Counted from the stretch's first letter, positions 12,035 to 23,325 are shown. The stretch is DNA of 64,000 bases from Fasciola hepatica (GCA_948099385.1 CANUEZ040000198.1:2494501-2558500), one strand, 5' to 3'. The notes: generated by a model not told the origin, from the sequence alone. Translations and numbers: made by a program.

Positions 12035-12415
12035 GGCTGGCACGGAAATTAGTTGTTCAATACAATGCAAATCATTGGAGAAGCGGATATCATTTCGTGA
12101 TTATTTAAGCGAGAATCAGTCAGATCAGCTCATACGGAATTTATGCATAGGAAATAAAGTGAGTAGATTGTATTGGGTTACTGATACGCCCATATTTACC
12201 TGGTCAAGAGCAACCATGAGATGTGAATTTACATTTGTCTTGATGGATTACTACGAAATTCATTTCCACAAGAAATCATTATCGAAACAACGGATCACTT
12301 GTTTGGCAAGAGCACATGAAACCAACGCATTCGTACAACCTTCTATCGAGTTTCTCTTCACACCTTAACACAGCTTGAAATAGAACAGAATGGAATGGAG
12401 GCTTCACATTACAAA
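12035..12415 (+). repeat. Unknown repeat family, copy a
   Basis: About 380 bases. It recurs 820 bases downstream (12,855-13,240) and in unit B (38,555-38,925). The translated plus-strand frame keeps common words in all three copies (DTPIFTWSRATMRCEFTFVL here; related WSRGT and LMDLYE elsewhere), hinting at a former coding sequence. I recognise no domain. The frame 11,874-12,368 is open for 164 codons across it. Confidence 0.7.
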
Positions 12416-12854
12416 TGAGTACAAATATGTTACTGCTGGTTATCCGATTTATTTTGGCACGGAGATGAGATGCGTGGTTGGCGGAGCTATTGGTAGACTT
12501 TATTCCAATTTACATTCAAATAAGGTGAGACTGTTTCACTTTCGACTTGTTTTACATTTTCTATCCATTTACTTTTAATTCCCCTACCAATAAATTGTTA
12601 TTGTTATCAACATTTATCATGTGTAAAACGGTGATACAGTTACATGATCACTATCCGAAAAACCGTCTCCCAATTTTATACTTAGCTAATAATTTGGAAT
12701 TTGGGAACTTCCCAAGAAACAAGCCTGTCACCAAGTTCACCGAAACTTCCTGGATCGGACGGCTTCACTTGTACAGTACAGAAGCATGGTGCTGGACCTC
12801 TGTGGTAACAGGTTTGTGGCTGGAGATGAACATCCAAATGATCGATCAAAATCT

Positions 12855-13240
12855 GCATTGTGCAGGCAACGAAAAGAGCAGTTCATTACAATGCAAACCA
12901 TTGGAGAAGCTGGTTGCATTTCATGGTTTTCGGCACGAGAATAAGTCAGATCAATTTCTACGGAATTCATGGGAAAAAATTGAAAACAGTATATTTTATT
13001 GGATTGTTGATAAGCCAAAATCTATCTGGTCGAGAGGAACCAGTCGGTGTAAAGCTAAATTTGCCTTGATGGATTTGTATGAAATTCAGTTCAAACAGGG
13101 TATCACCATCGAAACACGGGATCACTCGTTTGGCAAGAGCACATAAAACCAACACATCCGTGCAATCGTGTACCGAATTTCTCTTCACACAAAACTACAG
13201 CTTGAACTAAAACAAAATAGATTAGAAGCATCACATTACA
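12855..13240 (+). repeat. Unknown repeat family, copy b
   Basis: Second tandem copy of the 380-base unit, clearly diverged from copy a but collinear with it, from the 'TTGGAGAAG' word through the terminal 'GAAGC/GAGGC-TTCACATTAC' word. The plus frame 12,547-13,146 is open for 199 codons, the longest in the window, and spans the spacer as well as this copy. Unit B has only one copy before its homology is interrupted by other sequence. Confidence 0.65.
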
Positions 13241-13499
13241 CATGGAAATATCTTAGCCATGAGTCACTTCAATACAAGGTGTCCTCAAAATGACAAAACA
13301 GACGGAACAGAGCGAGCAGTCTCATCATCGACCGAATCCGCACTAAATAATAACCAATAAAACGGTTGATAAGGTTACGAAATCCTGTTACGTTGTGAAA
13401 GACAGTTGACCAGATACAATTTTCTAAGTTTAAATATAAGGTTACCTATCCACAGCGAACACTGAGAAAATGTACCAATTAAAAGATCGGTCTACAAGG

Positions 13500-13860
13500 A
13501 CACGATCTATACTGCACTCAAATTGTTCCAGAGAAGTACAAGATAAGCACAGTGCAAACACTGTTTCTCGGGCTAGAATAGATTTTAACGACAGAACCAC
13601 TAGAGTGAGAAATTAATCGACATATTGAAACGCTGATGTCAACTGCGTATCCAGCATAATTCCTGGCAAATTATTATCAAATAATGCGGATAAAGAATAG
13701 TCTTCCACCGTTCTTGGAAGTGGAATTATAAATTGCTCATAAATGACACCTTATGATCAACCAAACAAGCAAACGTTTGAAGCTAAAATTCAGGCGCATC
13801 TAATATACTGCCGAACCTGTAATTATGTTCACGTTATTCCCCGGTCACACGTCATACAAT
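13500..13860 (+). pseudogene. Penelope-like RT C-terminal (thumb/connector) remnant, unit A
   Basis: Counterpart of 41,500-41,880, more heavily broken. Across frames one reads IVPEKYKISTVQ, then ETLMSTAYPA, then the connector region with INLTNK-like and FTLFPGHT-like fragments. In complete Penelope elements this segment (KYKRxLVxxLLxR...NGYPxxFI, then LPYxGxxS) lies between the palm and the GIY-YIG endonuclease. It lies about 5.7 kb downstream of the Penelope RT palm fragment, so either the element is split by insertion or two different copies are present. Confidence 0.5.
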
Positions 13861-15470
13861 GAACCAACACAGCCAAATGTGCCTTGAGAAAGCAACTAGA
13901 CACCATTGCATCATCGATAGATCAAAGATAACTGACTGCCACGAAATGTTTGGAGACAAGGCAATATGTCACTGCCAGTCAGACGGTCGTAGTGAATTCC
14001 TTACTGGATAAACCAGAAAAGCATTTCTTCAATGAGCGACGCGACACCATCACGTGATCCAACGAGGTGTCTAAACCAATAGATTTGATTAAATCAACAT
14101 GATTACTCATTCCGCTGTAGCAACAAATCTCGCATGAATCAGGTTACGTATGCTCACGCAGCGCAAGTGGAGATCCGTTTTTTGAGTGTTGTCGTTATAT
14201 TCGAACTTGTCTATCAGTTTGACGCCAGCATCGTAATTGATTGGTGGTAGTGGTAGTGGTGATGTGATTGTGGTGATGCTTCATGCGACAGACGCGCCCA
14301 GAAAGCTGCCCAACCGGAGAAGATAGCTGAGTAACAAAACGATCCTACATCGTTTGTGGAATGTCAGTAATGATCGTTAAACGATTTTTTCCAAATTATA
14401 GTTTGATAAGGTGAGCTATGAATGAGAAATATGCACATGTTCATTATTTTCTTGGTATCATAGGGTAAAAGATAAATTAGAGGCACGTTGTTCATATGTG
14501 AAATTGAACTTGAAGTGATGGTTACCAGTGTCGTATTGACCTGTTTGTTCTGGTTCATGGTTGTAGTTGGTGATACCTTCCTGCAATTAATGAGTATTTA
14601 TCCGATTTGGCAAATACGGTTGAGTGAGGACACTCGATTAGGACATCAGCACAATCGGCATCGAAACAACTAGTTGTCAGTGTTTCACCTCTGATAAAAT
14701 ATTAAACGTTCTTACAGATCTTGCTCACTGGATGATAGAAAAGCAGAACAATAGTCGATAATCTTGATTACAGAAATTGACAAGTTCGTGTCCATACAGT
14801 AGAGGTACGACAGATATTGTTTTGATAACTATGAGTAACGTGGTATTAGTGATTACGTCACATTATTTTGTGTGTTGCTTCTGAGCACATAATGTGGTGT
14901 TGTTTCGTGCGGATCGAGTCTCAATCGACGGTTGCCAAGATCTAGCGGTTGGCATTGCTTGTTGCTCTTACTTTGACCGTTTATATGGGAAGAGAGGCTC
15001 CATTATTATTGATCGTATGATCGGATTCCATGTAAGAGATGGTAATTGTCGCTTGTCCGCTCTTCACTTGTATTTTGTTCAACCAACTTGGGTGATAAGT
15101 CTTTATGTGTCAAGACGGTCTTCCTTTTGTTCGACATTCGTCACCTGCCCCACACTGAGAGCTGGAAATTTACGGATATTCTGCCTTTCATTCGCAAAAT
15201 GAGAAATAGTCGAGAGGTGAACAAAACATGGATTCCGGCAGCGTAATTCATCGTTCTGACTTCGGATATGGCTAACACGCGATTGAGATCGACTGTTTAC
15301 CACATCTGCTTTACTTCCACCTCTGAATTAAACTCTTAGGTAGATATATTGCTTTTCGACTGCTTGATGACAAGGTGTGCTATCGTATTTCTTCGTATCA
15401 TTATTGATGAAGCACCCGGAGTGTATATTCGGAATGAGAAATGATTTCACCCATCTACGTTTTCTTTATA
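13861..15470. other. Unit A tract paralogous to 41,880-43,560, no gene recognised
   Basis: Collinear with unit B (for example a GGTGGTAGTGGTAGTG-type tract at 14,240-14,262 and its counterpart near 42,350; TTGTTTCGTGCGGAT at 14,900 and 43,047; GGTGTGCTATCGT at 15,373 and 43,516). The open frames 14,894-15,202 and 15,046-15,246 are not kept open in the B copy, so no gene is supported. Homology ends at about 15,400. Confidence 0.5.
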
Positions 15471-15713
15471 GGACATATCTCAATTACAATAATGATCAAT
15501 CACTATAGAAGTTGCCTTTTCTGTCTCAATAATACGAATCGGTGGTAGAGTGTGCAGGGACTTGATAACATTTCCTTATGAATAAGTGAACGTCCTAGTG
15601 AGTCATTGGATTGATGTGATTGTATTGCGCATGAGGAAATCAAACAATGTGTGGATTTTATTTCCAATGTGATTGTATACATTTATAGGTCTAATTGAAT
15701 TCACTTATTAGGT

Positions 15714-16105
15714 TGAAAGAATACATCCAGTTACCAAATCCTTATTCGTTTTTATGCCCAACCAAAAATGTGTGGGGAAGGGTTTTGTTCCAGTTCTGGA
15801 CATGAGCATGGAAGAAAACGTTATGAAACAAAATTATCCAATCTATCAGATGAAAGATTACAAGATATAGGTCACGGGATTCATTTCATTTGCAGATGTC
15901 ATTGAAGACACAATTGCGTCCAACTACAGGGTCTACTTACTCAATGTATATAGCCTTCCTGCGAGAGCCTTTCGAAGAAACTATCAACAATATAAAAACA
16001 TTAGATGGGAGAATGATAAAACCCAATGGATTGATAGTAGATGAACATAAAGGACTCATCTATTTATGTATAAACAACATCAAGTTAGAATTCCACGGAG
16101 CCTGA
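15714..16105 (+). pseudogene. Possible LDL-receptor class B (YWTD) propeller fragment
   Basis: One frame reads FADVIEDTIAS (about 15,888-15,920), which resembles the Y-W-T-D...I strand of LDLR class B repeats. Another frame then reads IKTLDGRMIKPNGLIVDEH (about 15,990-16,047) followed by KGLIYLC, which matches the usual 'LDG...P.GLAVD...G.LYW' spacing. A frame change near 15,940 is required, and a stop lies at about 15,868. It may be a decayed exon or a captured gene fragment. No neighbouring exons were recognised. Identification is tentative. Confidence 0.3.
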
Positions 16106-16254
16106 TTGTATTATAATGAAGAGTTTAAGTAGCATCATTCTTAGGACCTTAATTAGGAGACATATGTATGGCCTAATTAGAGAATCGTATTATATATGAA
16201 TAACTCAAGCAGCTGCAAAAGTAGGGGCATATGGTGTACTAAGCTCATCATCAA

Positions 16255-16560
16255 CATCAACAACATCAACGTAAGGGATGTAATCGGATCAAATGTGTGA
16301 CCTGATTCAATTAGGTATTTCGCAATCGAAAGAGGCCGACGCTCTGTCGTTATTCTCTGTGGCCGCATTAAGCGGTGTCATCGATTTTGCCAACCATTTG
16401 GGTATGTGCTCCGACGCTGGTTGAGCCAAGCAGCTATCCGTTCTGCCTGTGGATGCGTCACCGTAGCTGTAAGCTAACTGTTAGAAAACATGTGAGACAT
16501 CGGGATCGGCAAGCCTGTCTGAATGACTTTTGGAATCCTGACCTGTTAGTAATCAGTAAC
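16255..16560 (-). pseudogene. Penelope-like GIY-YIG endonuclease fragment
   Basis: On the minus strand one reads YGDASTGRTDSCLA, equivalent to the (Y)IGRT core of the GIY-YIG fold, then SEHIPKWLAKS, the usual R.xEHxPxWL helix of Penelope endonucleases. After a frameshift near 16,325 one reads IAKYLIESGHTFDP, the conserved 'HLIxTGHxxDP' segment. The order and spacing fit the C-terminal endonuclease of Penelope-like elements. No RT from this copy is present alongside. A low-complexity ATCAACA stretch follows at about 16,248-16,275. Confidence 0.7.
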
Positions 16561-16699
16561 TGAAGTAGTTGCACCAAAGTGTGTGTGAGTGTCTTATGGC
16601 CGACTTAGGATATACATATTCCTCATTAAAAAGTGGTCACCTGTTATTAGTAAAACCATAGAAACTTGCTTCTGTTGATTGTATTTGATGCGTCAGGTC

Positions 16700-16870
16700 G
16701 GTTGAAACTCAGTTGCTCAGTTGCACGTGTTCGTCAGTCTTTTCGACTGTTTACGGACCACGCGTCTGTCACTTTGATTCTTAGCATAAAGCAGACACAA
16801 CAACTCGATTATCGCTTCCCGCGACTCTCGAGATGGATAACACGGTTATTAGGAAGGAATTAATTAGCGA
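16700..16870 (+). pseudogene. Possible Ty3/Gypsy RNase H fragment
   Basis: The frame 16,666-16,863 contains FRLFTDHASVTLILSIK and, after a short gap, RLSRWITRL. This resembles the 'F.l.TDHasLt.Ll..k...gRlaRW...L' end of Ty3/Gypsy RNase H. There are no other Gypsy domains next to it. It is short enough that chance cannot be excluded. Confidence 0.4.
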
Positions 16871-16892
16871 GCGTTCCGAGATCGTGATTATA

Positions 16893-16941
16893 GCGTACAC
16901 GTGCAACCGTCAAATGACTACCGTGTTTGATATCGAGCCAG
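16893..16941 (-). repeat. Inverted repeat arm 1 (partner 17,650-17,700)
   Basis: The reverse complement of this stretch matches 17,650-17,700 with a few mismatches, centred on GATATCAA.CACGGTAGT and TTGCACGTG. Both arms, read outward in one frame, encode DIKHGS.L.VAR. The arms are about 710 bases apart and could be ends of an unidentified element or two inverted fragments of one repeat. Confidence 0.6.
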
Positions 16942-18400
16942 TTTTTATATCGCGATTTTGCATGTGCAATATAGGCCTCAAAGTAACTCCAGACTTGTGA
17001 AAGTTTGGTGATCCTGTCAAAACAGGGGCCTGCTTTCCAATTGATTTGAGTTGTTTTATATGTTTTTGGATTGAAACCCATTGAAGAACAGAATTTGAAG
17101 ATGTCTTGATATCATTTGTTTCTCTGTCTACATGCTGTTATCAAGCGTAGTGTCCCGTTTGAGAGGTTTGATGTCGGCAGATATGTCTTCTTTTTTTCGT
17201 ACATGTATTCCTTCTTCCTCATATTCATTCTGCCTGATTCCTTATCTGGCTGGAAGAACACCATTATTCTATTCTTCCCAATCCCTCTGTCACTCACGAA
17301 GACGAACTAGGCAATAGTCCATTCCTTTTAGATGCTATAATAATTAGATGTTCGGATGAAATGTTCCCACGCATTATCCATCTCAAAGTAACTAGGGAAG
17401 GTCGCAATTTGCGATTCTCCAGTTTCGCACCGAAGACATACAATCATGGTTTGGTTCGAATCCTCCTCAACAGAGCGTGGAATATCTGCATCAAAGATTA
17501 AGTGCAAAATGAGGAAGAGTTCATAGAAAGAACGTCGCTGGCCAACTGTAATACCGATAATTTCATCGAGCAGCATCGAAAGTATGCGGAAGTCTGGTAG
17601 CAGAAATCAGCTTCATTTATTTGTTAACCATGTTATTGTTTATACAAACTCCCGATATCAAGCACGGTAGTAATTTGATCGTTGCACGTGCAGGCTACAA
17701 ACACACTCTGGCAATGCACACTAACCACTTCCTTCCTATTATTCGTGTTCTCCACCTCATGGGTCTTGGAAAACAATACTCTGGTTGCCATGTCTGCTCT
17801 ATGGGAGGCATCACAATGACGGACTGGCGGTCCGTGAAAAGTCAAAAAGATTAACAACTGAGACGTAAGGTCTACGGTTTTTTTTGCGAAACATTTCACT
17901 GCATCAGGTCACAAAACTGACCCGACCTAATCTCTTATAACTGTGTTGCGCAATCCCAAATTGAAGCTGTGAGCACGAAAGCGGTTGACAAAAGTGTATG
18001 TTTGTTATGGCACCAACCGAAAGGACCCCGATCTCCCCCTATGAAACTCACTGTTAAAGCTTTCAATCGAACCCAATTAATTGTATCATTTCTCTATCTG
18101 TGTTGTATAAACTGAAATGTTTAACGTTGGCGGTGGACGGAAACAGAAGAAATGCTTGCATCACTCTATCTATATTTTTCTTCAGCTCTCATGTACTTCC
18201 CAATAAACAGAATAATTCCATATCCCTTCCGTCGATATACGATGCGGTTCCCACCATGTTCTGGTGAACATACTCATCATTAGCTGAAAACACTTCAGTA
18301 AAGATTCTTTTGTGCCATGTGCTGCATAGTGCACTGTCATTAGACATCGAAATCACGTCTCCCTTTACAAATCCGTTTCAGCCATAAGCCCTTTGTTTAG
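16942..18400. other. Spacer 1 tract, no gene supported
   Basis: Contains the second inverted-repeat arm (17,650-17,700) and short open frames on both strands (17,116-17,310 plus, 17,328-17,576 minus, 17,621-17,854 plus). None has a recognisable domain. The minus frame 17,328-17,576 has a reasonably protein-like composition but no family match that I know. Confidence 0.35.
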
Positions 18401-18439
18401 GGAGATATTCACGACTCCATTCTTTTCTAAATATCGCAT

Positions 18440-18910
18440 CTAGATTTCCTGCCTTACGTCATCTTTGAAGCAAGTTTCTACTGCCTTGGTCTTCCCTGCA
18501 CAAAGGGATGTATTGAGGGAAGCAATTATAAATCACTAAGTCAAAGTGCGTTTGGATGCCCTAGGTCTCGAAACACGGAGATTCAAGATCTAACTTTGAT
18601 GATACGTTCAACCTCCGCCATGTATGTCGATATATCCTCGTCGATTATTAGCATACAAAGCAGTTTTCAATACACATTCTGCGGCCTCAATGTTAGACCC
18701 ACCATCACTATACATCACCTCAAGTCTACTGCCTCTGTTTATAAACCGTATCGTTGCCATGAGAAATACTTTCGCAGTCATACTATATCCAATTTCCAAG
18801 TGTATTGCACGACACCCAAGTCTGTTGTGCTCACTTCAATCTACCTTGATATGAAACGGTCTGAACTAATTGACACCTTTCCATAGGCAATCAGGCATGT
18901 GTGACATTAC
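18440..18910 (-). pseudogene. BEL/Pao integrase fragment
   Basis: Minus-strand reading gives IHLEIGYSMTA-like residues, then FLMATIRFINRGSRLEVMYS, then SDGGSNIEAAECVLKTAL (frame 18,608-18,799). This corresponds to the integrase core 'FLxaxRRFxxRRGxPxxIxSDNGTNFxGA...L'. The catalytic aspartate lies in SDGGSN. It continues as MAEVERII and then LGHPNALTLSDLLL across a stop, matching 'evErilNdRPLt.....d..aLTPn.lL' of BEL integrases. Several stops interrupt it. Confidence 0.75.
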
Positions 18911-19789
18911 TTGAGGTATGGTTTAGGCATATTTAGCACTTACTGAGGACGCGTCTGAAATTGTACATCAGAATCAACTCGATGACGATTCCCGTGGCTT
19001 CTGGCACTTCGAACACAGTCAACAGTCCAAGCCTGAGAATAAATGTTTGGATCATTTCAAGCAGAGCAAACTGAGGCTTTGTGAACTACCAAAGAGATAA
19101 AATTTTCAAGACTTCCTTGTTGCATTCAGTAATTATAGTGATTACTCTTCCCGAAGAACTGACATTTTGACAGTATTAGTTACTTTATTGACCTACTCTA
19201 TATTTTGGTGACAAACATCATGAAATGTCACACGAGGAGGCATAAAATGGGCACGACAAATAATGATGGTTCATAATATGACGCTAAAAATATTAGTAGA
19301 TCCCCCGTCGTAGTTGGAACTTCGCTCAAGTGAATTGAAGGCAAAAATTAGTCATCGTGAATTTGTCACTGGATAACTAATGCTCTGGGATCCACGATGA
19401 TCTGCAGATAAAATTTGAAGTACGTACTCGATTTTTTCCGTTCATCAATTCTGCTAGAAGTCTAGGTCTTTAGGACACCCATTTAGTAAAGTGTTAACTA
19501 TCTGTTTGAATTATCGCAAAAAATCCTCATACTACATTGACAACAAACAACCGTCCAGACAAAAGTTGATAGTCAGCGCATATAATACTAATGAAAAAAG
19601 TCAAGGTTGCCGTCCTCGGCAGCTCTTCTTAAGGACAGCGTGGCACAAAACGATGATTAACTAGTGCCAAACGGGTGAGCTTTCTTTTCGTAAACAATCG
19701 TACTACTTCTCACATCGTAATTTGACCAGCAAAGGAAGCGCACAGATAACCTGTAACACTATGGAAACCTAATTTGCTGGGATACCTAT

Positions 19790-20215
19790 TCAATTCGAGC
19801 GAAACGGGCTATGACACATCAACAGAACCTGACGGCTACTCCTCACAAATGATCAGTTTGCTCAGGTACTTGAGTTAGGACTTTGTCAAGTGAAATGTTT
19901 TCACGAACAGCCGCACAGTCGAATACCACTCGGATCTTCCCGGGCTTATTCGAACTTAAGACGTTATGGGGCGGCAGGAACACACGTTTTCTTGGGCATC
20001 TTCTTGTGGAACTATAGATGTCATTCATCCTTTTCAATCATGACCGCGAATAACATGATTGTACTTTGAGAGTAGTTTCAAATTCCAGAGCAAGCATATC
20101 TTGATGAACGACAAACCATGGTCTACAACTGGGTGACTAAAGGAAAGCTCGTTTCTATCATTACGCCATGGTAGACCATCGATACACTTATTCTTTTCTT
20201 TTCTTCACTAACACG
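19790..20215 (-). pseudogene. BEL/Pao reverse transcriptase fragment
   Basis: On the minus strand 20,210-20,040 reads LPWRNDRNELSFSHPVVDHG and then FIKICLLWNL, the region before the BEL RT palm. The frame 20,037-19,843 then reads PRKRVFLPPHNVLSSNKPGK followed by IRVVFDCAAVRENISLDKVL and QVPEQTDHL. This is the very characteristic BEL/Pao 'VWYLPHHxVxxxNKPGKxRVVFDCAA...G.SLNxxLLqGPdLtnsL' signature. The catalytic YVDD was not found. It is a fragment only. Confidence 0.85.
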
Positions 20216-20399
20216 CAACTATCTCCTACTAGACGACGAGGCGGTTTCATGATCCTATCACGTATCAAAGCTGATCGATCGGAAGCATCGTAGAGTCTAA
20301 ATAGGTGAATGATGGAACGCATTCTAAGGACTGGTTTTCGTGGTATTTCATTCTATCCCGATAGATTTTGAGAATAAATTACTTCCATTGAATACTCGT

Positions 20400-21800
20400 T
20401 AAAGCGTGGGAGGTAGCCTCTGTGTGGTGTGTCGTGTCCTATACGGCATCCTCCATTTCATTGGTCTCCATCGGTTTCCCACCTCTCACCCGTGTCTCCA
20501 AAAATCTGAAGCACGCATGTGCGGCCACACCTCGGCGAACCGCTAAACAGGGGGTTAAATAAAATTTGGGGTAACTAATGCCCTAATTTCTAGAAAAGAG
20601 ACGACGTTCGGTATGCCGGGACAGGTACTCGCTAATGGGCGGACAAGATCTACCGACCCATGGGCTACACAGTAAATCTATCCAACCCATCCAACCTGGT
20701 ATTCCCGAATGGGCAAATTAGCCGAACAACAGGCCACCGGCTCATGTGGAACAATTCTGCTGCACTCTTGGTTGCATTTGGATGCGCAAAGACTGAAAGA
20801 AGATGATCTGTATAAAGGATGGATTAGTCACCGTTAATTCAATTTATACTGCTGACTAGGCAATCGAGTAATACAACATCCCTGAATAGTGCTGGAAACA
20901 CCGCCACGCACAAGTTTTCATAGAGAACCTCTATGAATAATTTGGAAAACATGCGATCTGATCACGCCAAGGCTTGTCCGGCAAGTGACGCTCCTCGTGC
21001 TCCAACGGTCGAGGTGTTAAGACAACGAACTGGAATACTGAACTGTCGGAAACAAGCTTGTGCAACCTGTTGGAATGAAATGACACTATTGTACGTTTGC
21101 AGCCTCAGAGTGACGACACTGTTGAACTAAAACTAAAACATCTGCATAGCTTGTTTCTCACAAGCCTGCATACCTACATGTCCCATTCGGTGCATAAATA
21201 TTCCAGGACGGGAGTCAGCTTGCTTTTTTATCATAGCGACAAGGCAGGACAATTTGAGAGCCACGATTTCACATTCGATACTGTCAGTAAATGCAAAAGC
21301 TTTTGGATCGCTTGGGAGCCGATTTCCCTAAGACTTCCTTCTGCACGTCTCGGGGGCTTCCCGGAACATCGACATTGATTGCGATCACGAACTGGAAGCC
21401 AATATCTAAGAGATATTCAATGAAATCGAGAAATGTGACATTCTGTCCATCGCTTGGAACTCGATTGCTCTAACAAGTCCCTCGGATGAGTCAACGCGAG
21501 ACATTTTAGGAAAAGACGCTTACCAGAATGGATCTCTGAAGACTCGTCCAAGCTCTCAGCCAACACAAACGAAGCCCACATATAAGAAAATGGCGAGAAC
21601 TACAGACTGCAACGGGGAGCTTCGCTCTCCGTTAGGCCTGATTTTACGCGATACTTGATCGACGTGGCTGAAACCGTGAAGACTGCAGCATGGTTTGTGA
21701 TTCCAACAGGCTATTCCACCTCATTCGCAACGCATCGGATATTTGCTGCAAGTGCCAATCGTTTCTGAACAGCGCAGCCGGTCATCTCGTACCTGAGCAC
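20400..21800 (+). other. GC-richer block, possible 5' UTR and ORF1 region of a non-LTR element
   Basis: Noticeably richer in C and G than its surroundings. A long stop-interrupted plus-strand reading is traceable: PQSDDTVELKLKHLHSLFL and SHDFTFDTVSKC (21,097-21,378), RPDFTRYLIDVAETVKTAAW and FVIPTGYSTSFATHRI (about 21,633-21,760). From memory this type of leader and ORF1 precedes the fluke non-LTR endonuclease/RT seen elsewhere in the window, but no second copy occurs here to prove it. The functional call is inference. Confidence 0.3.
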
Positions 21801-21984
21801 AAAAGAAAAATAGAGTGATGAGTAGAGCAGGTCAATAGGTGGCTCAGCCGACCATCATACCATGGACCCACAAACTCCAGTTCTCGCGGAGCAGTACAAT
21901 GTCGGCTGCGAAATGTTATTACTTTCGACGAAACTAGTTTTGTACAGCATGAAATTCAACACTCATCTAACTTCTTCCAGAAGC

Positions 21985-22347
21985 TTATGGCCCGATAGTC
22001 AACTGTTCAAAATAGTTTTCTTTCAATTTTAGGCCACTGGATTTGGAGCCTTTCATGATGATCGCTTGATCACCACCCGTGTTCTGTTCCTTTTCATTAA
22101 CAGTTATCGCGTTAGAACATATCTCATCCCGTGTCAATATCCAATGCGCATCTACAATGTAAAATTTAGCACTTTTTCCAAATGACAAAATGAAATGCAC
22201 CGCGGGGAACTCACGGAACCTGGCTTTCTTCTCAGTAGTATTTACACCTCCCATTCCGCTTGGTCCTGTTAGCAGGGTCACAGAAAAGAGAAATATTATT
22301 GGTGCACACGTTGCCGGTAACTGTGTATCTGCCTTTGTGCGTGCCAT
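21985..22347 (-). other. Unassigned 120-codon minus-strand frame with a signal-like N-terminus
   Basis: The product starts with Met-Ala-Arg and has a hydrophobic run (APIIFLFSVTLL, residues about 15-26) followed by small residues, so a signal peptide or membrane anchor is conceivable. The rest (FPAVHFILSFGKSAKFYIVD) has a protein-like composition. There are no homologous domains that I know and no supporting splice signals. It could be a chance opening. Confidence 0.2.
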
Positions 22348-22549
22348 CGTGTGGGTAATTTGCTAAACTGTGGTGAAGTGGCGGAAGTGGTGCGACTGCA
22401 AACGCGCTTATTAGAAATGTGAACGATCAGACACGTACATCAAAGGACCGTATGCGAATGAGCATCAATATAGTCAGTTGAGTACGGATCAATACGAGTA
22501 CGAAACAAACGAGAGTCGATGGCGCATTGAAGAAGAGTAAATATTCAGC

Positions 22550-23325
22550 TTGGTAGAAATTCCGGACCTGGACAGTCATGCGTTGGAAAACATTTCTATA
22601 CGCGGTCTACGATGCAACCTGCTCACAGCAGACAGTTATCCACCAAGGTCTTGCTCGGTACCACACCTGAACTATTTCACACTTATAACGATCTCCACCC
22701 TTTATTGTTATGCACCATACACAATGATGTGAAGAAAGAGAACCGAAGTGCAATCTTCTTGACTGTAGGGCCGTTCATTGTGTTCGCCAACTAAAAATAT
22801 CGCATACCCGAGAGCTTGTGTTGCAAATCCCCTCAACGACTTGACGGCTCTGTTATACAGTAACGCAAATCCGGTCCGTTGGCCAAATTCCATTTACTAG
22901 TCTGTGGTCCCAGTAGGAGTTTCGTGATTTCGTCCCGACACTAAAAACACAAGACCAGAAGTGTTACTTTGGTCACCAATCAAGGATCCAATTGGAGAAA
23001 CGCCTCATTGCCGATATTCGTCACCGAGGCGGCAGATGAAACTTCTGCTGATGACGTAACTCACGTTTGCCGAGGCCCGGTTGACGCGCGAGCAATTCGT
23101 TGACGTACTCGATAAGACGGTTAAACAGTCCGTACTGTACTTCCAATAAGTTTGCCAGCCCGTTTCACACAAGCGCCTCAACTTAGGCCGATCAAAGAGA
23201 TGACTATCTAACACAAACCCAGTGCAACTCCACCTAAGCTCCACCTGCCACATCCGTCATGCAGTATGCTGTTCTTGTGTTTGATTGGTCCTATTCGCAA
23301 GGTGTGCCGCTAATCACAGTGCAAT
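22550..23325 (+). pseudogene. Ty3/Gypsy G1 gag remnant, unit B
   Basis: The reading LLTADSYPPRS (about 22,618-22,650) resembles the Gypsy capsid 'qLLtaeqLgdrkPSqlL' segment. 23,060-23,110 reads LTFAEARLTREQFVDVLDKT, which resembles the capsid C-terminal part. A cysteine cluster with CCSCV and a later Cys (about 23,264-23,300) aligns with the zinc-knuckle stretch of the unit C copy (46,866-46,925). Frames are broken throughout. The link to Gypsy is supported mainly by the protease and RT that follow. Confidence 0.45.

Larger units (their letters stand above)
18400..20300 (-). mobile_element. Decayed BEL/Pao LTR retrotransposon (minus strand)
   Basis: RT traces (19,790-20,215) precede integrase traces (18,440-18,910) on the minus strand, in the normal BEL/Pao pol order. 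Between them (18,911-19,789) I see no clear motif; the distance is too short for a full RT, RNase H and integrase zinc finger, so an internal deletion is likely. LTRs, gag and protease were not found. Confidence 0.75.

Noticed and set aside
12737..13188. Minus-strand frames across unknown repeat copy b
   Set aside because: The plus-strand reading is shared between repeat copies a, b and c. The minus frames are broken in copy a.
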